Source: Nitrospirota bacterium (GTDB lineage: Bacteria > Nitrospirota > Nitrospiria > Nitrospirales > UBA8639). From it: a stretch of DNA of 8,533 bases. Numbering within the stretch: position 1 is the stretch's first letter; each line of letters starts with the position of its first letter. Positions 6,756 through 8,533 of this stretch are shown here, one piece after another. The notes under the pieces were generated by a model. The model searched no databases and was not told the origin of the DNA. It saw nothing but the letters and a program-made list of their open reading frames with translations. The stretch spans positions 116,447 to 124,979 of the forward strand of contig CP070628.1 in the NCBI GenBank assembly GCA_020355985.1, read 5' to 3'. The translations under genes and the position numbers were made by a program.

Positions 6756-6833
6756 GTCCCCATCGTCTAGCCTGGCCTAGGACGCCGCCCTTTCAAGGCG
6801 GCAACGCGGGTTCAAATCCCGCTGGGGACGCCA
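6756..6833 (+). tRNA. tRNA-Glu (anticodon UUC)
   Basis: A complete cloverleaf of 78 nt with encoded CCA. The acceptor GTCCCCA (6756-6762) pairs with TGGGGAC, followed by discriminator G. The D arm is GTCT/GGAC with a large loop. The anticodon stem CCGCC/GGCGG encloses loop CTTTCAA with TTC at 6792-6794. The T arm is CGGGT/CCCGC-like around TTCAAATC. The body sequence is typical of bacterial tRNA-Glu. It reads GAA and GAG, and Glu-tRNA also feeds tetrapyrrole synthesis in bacteria with the C5 pathway. Confidence 0.97.
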
Positions 6834-6839
6834 AGATTG

Positions 6840-6877
6840 AAGCCGCTGAGGGAATCTTCAGCGGCTTTTGTATTTTT
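6840..6877 (+). terminator. Intrinsic terminator after tRNA-Glu
   Basis: AAGCCGCTGA (6840-6849) pairs perfectly with TCAGCGGCTT (6858-6867) around an 8-nt loop, making a 10-bp GC-rich stem. It is followed by TTTTGTATTTTT. It begins 7 nt after the CCA end of the tRNA and closes the single-gene tRNA-Glu unit. Confidence 0.9.
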
Positions 6878-6988
6878 ATGTGATGAATGGAGTGGAGAGA
6901 CGAGATGTACCCTCTTCTCTTCCAATGTTGGACGTGTTTCGATATGGTGAAGAGATCAGAGAGTTTTTTTCTTTCATCTCAGTTTTGT

Positions 6989-6993
6989 GAGGG
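6989..6993 (+). promoter_or_regulatory. Ribosome binding site that sets the SUMF1-protein start
   Basis: GAGGG lies 4 nt before the ATG at 6998. It supports this start over the in-frame ATG at 6887, which would bury the signal peptide behind 37 extra residues. Confidence 0.6.
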
Positions 6994-6997
6994 CTTT

Positions 6998-7870
6998 ATG
7001 AAAACAGGTTTCTTTCTTAGTGTGATTATGGTTGGCTGTGTGTTGGGACTGACAGGCGTTTCATCAGCAGCAGAGGATTGGAAATACACCGAATCAGGAG
7101 AAGTGGATCAAGGGCCGGTGGATGGTCCGCCAGGAGTGATGGTCTTGATTCCCGAAGGAGAATTTACGATGGGGGATAACGAGGGGTCTCGAAACGAGCG
7201 GCCCGAACATACGGTGTGGTTGGATGCCTATTTAATCGACCGTTATGAGGTCACCATGGCTGAGTATCAAAAGATCCTAGACCAGGATTACAGCATTGAA
7301 CCTCCCCCGCTATGGGATGATGGCGCGGCGACCGGGAAAGTCGGAGATCGTCCAGCCGTTGGTATTACTTGGAAGGATGCCAAGCATTATTGCGAATGGG
7401 TTGGCAAACGGTTACCCACGGAAGCCGAGTGGGAAAAAGCCGCACGCGGAACGGATGGGCGTCGATATCCCTGGGGCCATATGCAACCATTTGTAGATAT
7501 TGCTAATTATAATCAGGGAACGACGGGGTGGGTCAGTTATCCTATTACGCTGTCTCCGGTTACCAGTGGGACCAAGGGAATGAGTATTCGTCATGGTCTG
7601 AAAGAAGGTGGGAAAAGTGCCTATGGCCTCTATCACATGGCTGGAAATGCTGCAGAATGGGTCAATGATTGGTATGATCGGTATTACTACGAAGATAGTC
7701 CCAAGAAAAATCCACCGGGACCAACTGAAGGAGATTTTAAAGTCTTACGGGGTGGATCGTGGGAAGATCAACCGGTCAATTTACGTGTGACCGCTCGTTC
7801 AAAAGCCGAAGTAGATTTTCAAGATCTCACGACTGGGTTTCGTTGTGCGAAGGATGGGAGTAAGGAATAA
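6998..7870 (+). CDS. Exported SUMF1/FGE-fold protein lacking the FGE cysteines
   Basis: The 290-residue product starts with a signal peptide (MKTGFFLSVIMVG then CVLGLTGVSSA). Predicted cleavage is after Ala24 (SSA/AED), so the protein acts outside the inner membrane. Cys14 in MVGC is a poor lipobox match, so a lipoprotein is possible but less likely. The rest is one FGE-sulfatase/SUMF1 domain: VLIPEGEFTMGD (49-60), DRYEVT (81-86), GITWKDAKHYCEWVGKRLP (122-140), TEAEWEKAARG, YPWG (157-160), GLYHMAGNAAEWVNDWY (210-226), RGGSW (251-255) and GFRC (280-283). In true formylglycine-generating enzymes RGGS is followed by two copper-binding catalytic cysteines; here the aligned positions are Asp257 and Leu262. 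It is therefore unlikely to make formylglycine. It may be a binding or structural member, or act on another substrate. No sulfatase gene is adjacent and no clear promoter is visible upstream. Confidence 0.9.
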   Translation: MKTGFFLSVIMVGCVLGLTGVSSAAEDWKYTESGEVDQGPVDGPPGVMVLIPEGEFTMGDNEGSRNERPEHTVWLDAYLIDRYEVTMAEYQKILDQDYSIEPPPLWDDGAATGKVGDRPAVGITWKDAKHYCEWVGKRLPTEAEWEKAARGTDGRRYPWGHMQPFVDIANYNQGTTGWVSYPITLSPVTSGTKGMSIRHGLKEGGKSAYGLYHMAGNAAEWVNDWYDRYYYEDSPKKNPPGPTEGDFKVLRGGSWEDQPVNLRVTARSKAEVDFQDLTTGFRCAKDGSKE

Positions 7871-7910
7871 ACTAGAAGAATATACTGAAGCGAGGGTGAG
7901 AAATGTTTCT

Positions 7911-8318
7911 TCAAGCTTCCTTCGAAACTTCCAAGGCTGACTTTCTACTTTCTGTTCCCCTTTTTCTCCGTACTTCAGTGCTGTGCGGAATCTCCTGAAA
8001 GCTATGAGGGGTTTGAGTTGAGGGTATAGCCTCTCTTGGTTGGCCATAGAGCCAGCGCGCCGTTTTCCCTCCAACATTTCGAATGATATGAGACACTCCT
8101 GCAGGAATGCGAATCTCTTCTCCTAGGGAAGGTAGGGTGGACTGCCCTTCCATCTCCAGTTCTAGTTCGCCAGACATCACCATAAACAATTCGTCGGTTT
8201 GATGAGCATCACATGACCATTCTCGTCCTGCATGGTCAATCCACAGGCCGCAAGAAAATCCCCTGGCATGCCAATCTTTGGCAATTTTTGAACGATCAAT
8301 GAGGGGATTGGGGGCCAT
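7911..8318 (-). CDS. Small single-domain cupin protein
   Basis: This minus-strand gene encodes 135 residues. Residues 25-92 form a cupin barrel. The second cupin motif is canonical, G-x5-P-x-G-x2-H-x3-N at Gly66, Pro72, Gly74, His77 and Asn81. The first motif is recognisable but altered: AHQTDELFMVMSGELEL has His39, Glu43 and Gly50, with Thr41 where the second metal-binding histidine usually sits. A metal site with His39, Glu43 and His77 is still possible. The last 35 residues are polar and basic and look disordered. No signal peptide is present, so it is cytoplasmic. Such small cupins range from isomerases and dioxygenases to sugar- or ligand-binding proteins, so no specific function is assigned. 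It converges with the SUMF1-fold gene, 40 bp apart. The ATG complement at 8316-8318 lacks a strong Shine-Dalgarno. Confidence 0.85.
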   Translation of the reverse strand: MAPNPLIDRSKIAKDWHARGFSCGLWIDHAGREWSCDAHQTDELFMVMSGELELEMEGQSTLPSLGEEIRIPAGVSHIIRNVGGKTARWLYGQPREAIPSTQTPHSFQEIPHSTEVRRKRGTESRKSALEVSKEA

Positions 8319-8377
8319 TACTGCTTCGTCTCTATAATTTTTTTATAAAGTACGTTTTATGTAAGTGATATTTGAAG

Positions 8378-8390
8378 ATTGTCTGACAAT
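8378..8390. repeat. Perfect 13-bp dyad, candidate operator for the cupin gene
   Basis: ATTGTC-T-GACAAT is a perfect inverted repeat with a single central base, about 60 bp upstream of the cupin start codon. Short, tight dyads like this are typical of sites for homodimeric repressors. No regulator gene is adjacent, so the binding protein cannot be named. Confidence 0.45.
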
Positions 8391-8430
8391 AATATTGAAA
8401 AACCATAGACGAGAAAGAAGATCTTTTAAA

Positions 8431-8460
8431 TGGGAATATTTTCCAATGAGAACATTCCCA
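8431..8460. repeat. 7-bp inverted repeat, TGGGAAT / ATTCCCA
   Basis: TGGGAAT (8431-8437) and ATTCCCA (8454-8460) are exact complements separated by 16 nt. The left arm also overlaps a tighter GGAA-TATT-TTCC dyad. No T-run follows on either strand at the right distance, so an intrinsic terminator is unlikely. It could be a regulator site or chance. Confidence 0.3.
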
Positions 8461-8533
8461 GGCATATTTTATTAATTTGCTGATTAGCTAAACATCAATG
8501 GGGAAAAAAGAAAAATATACTGCCTGTTCGAGC

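Larger units (their letters stand above)
8319..8533. other. AT-rich non-coding region upstream of the cupin gene
   Basis: No supportable gene lies here. The region should hold the cupin gene's promoter, but no minus-strand hexamer pair with good spacing stands out. It contains two dyads (8378-8390 and 8431-8460), listed separately. The composition is clearly more AT-rich than the flanking genes. Confidence 0.6.

Noticed and set aside
6887..6997. N-terminal extension of the SUMF1-fold protein from an ATG at 6887
   Set aside because: It would put 37 polar and mixed residues before a clear signal peptide. The ATG at 6998 has a GAGGG ribosome site and starts exactly at the signal peptide.
7871..7910. 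Shared terminator between the convergent SUMF1-fold and cupin genes
   Set aside because: GAAGC/GCTTC and AGAAA/TTTCT pairings exist but are short, and there is no T-run on either strand.
8477..8521. Plus-strand promoter at the right edge (TTGCTG and TATACT)
   Set aside because: The hexamers are 33 nt apart, far from 17, and no other -35 fits TATACT.
1..8533. CRISPR array, insertion sequence, integron or phage genes
   Set aside because: No direct-repeat array, transposase, integrase or terminal inverted repeats were seen. The tRNA genes have no duplicated 3' ends nearby that would indicate att sites.

Overview
This window looks like ordinary, vertically inherited chromosome from a free-living Gram-negative-type bacterium. 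The combination of a hisA-hisF-hisIE-HIT-dnaG gene string, a C4 zinc-ribbon protein beside a class A RNase P RNA, and an exported SUMF1-fold protein suggests Nitrospirota, perhaps a Nitrospira relative with roughly 50% GC. That placement is inferred from remembered gene context and protein character, with no search run. I see no mobile element, integrase, CRISPR array, toxin-antitoxin pair or defence system.

Layout. Positions 1-603 hold the 3' part of a gene for a probable envelope-associated protein, resembling the LpoB/CsgG-type lipoproteins. Positions 637-3210 are a tight histidine-biosynthesis cluster: hisA overlaps hisF by 7 nt, hisIE follows 6 nt later, and a HIT-family nucleotide hydrolase/transferase gene overlaps the end of hisIE by 8 nt. 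HisIE, HisA and HisF supply consecutive middle steps of the pathway, converting PR-ATP to ProFAR, then PRFAR, then IGP plus AICAR. The glutaminase partner HisH is not in the window. DNA primase (dnaG, 3262-5085) lies 51 nt downstream in the same direction.

Positions 5181-6833 are a stable-RNA district. It contains a CAU-anticodon tRNA (most likely tRNA-Ile2), a coiled-coil plus C4 zinc-ribbon protein gene, the RNase P RNA gene rnpB, and tRNA-Glu(UUC). tRNA-Glu has its own consensus-like sigma-70 promoter and a clear intrinsic terminator, so it looks like a stand-alone unit. rnpB has a weaker promoter whose predicted start coincides with the predicted RNA 5' end.

The right end holds a secreted SUMF1/FGE-fold protein (6998-7870), which lacks the two cysteines used by true formylglycine-generating enzymes. 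A convergent small cupin gene on the minus strand (7911-8318) follows. The AT-rich stretch upstream of the cupin gene (8319-8533) contains two dyad symmetries that could be operators.

No undescribed system is evident. The items most worth a second look are the SUMF1-fold protein without FGE cysteines, the perfect dyad upstream of the cupin gene, and the HIT gene built into the his cluster.
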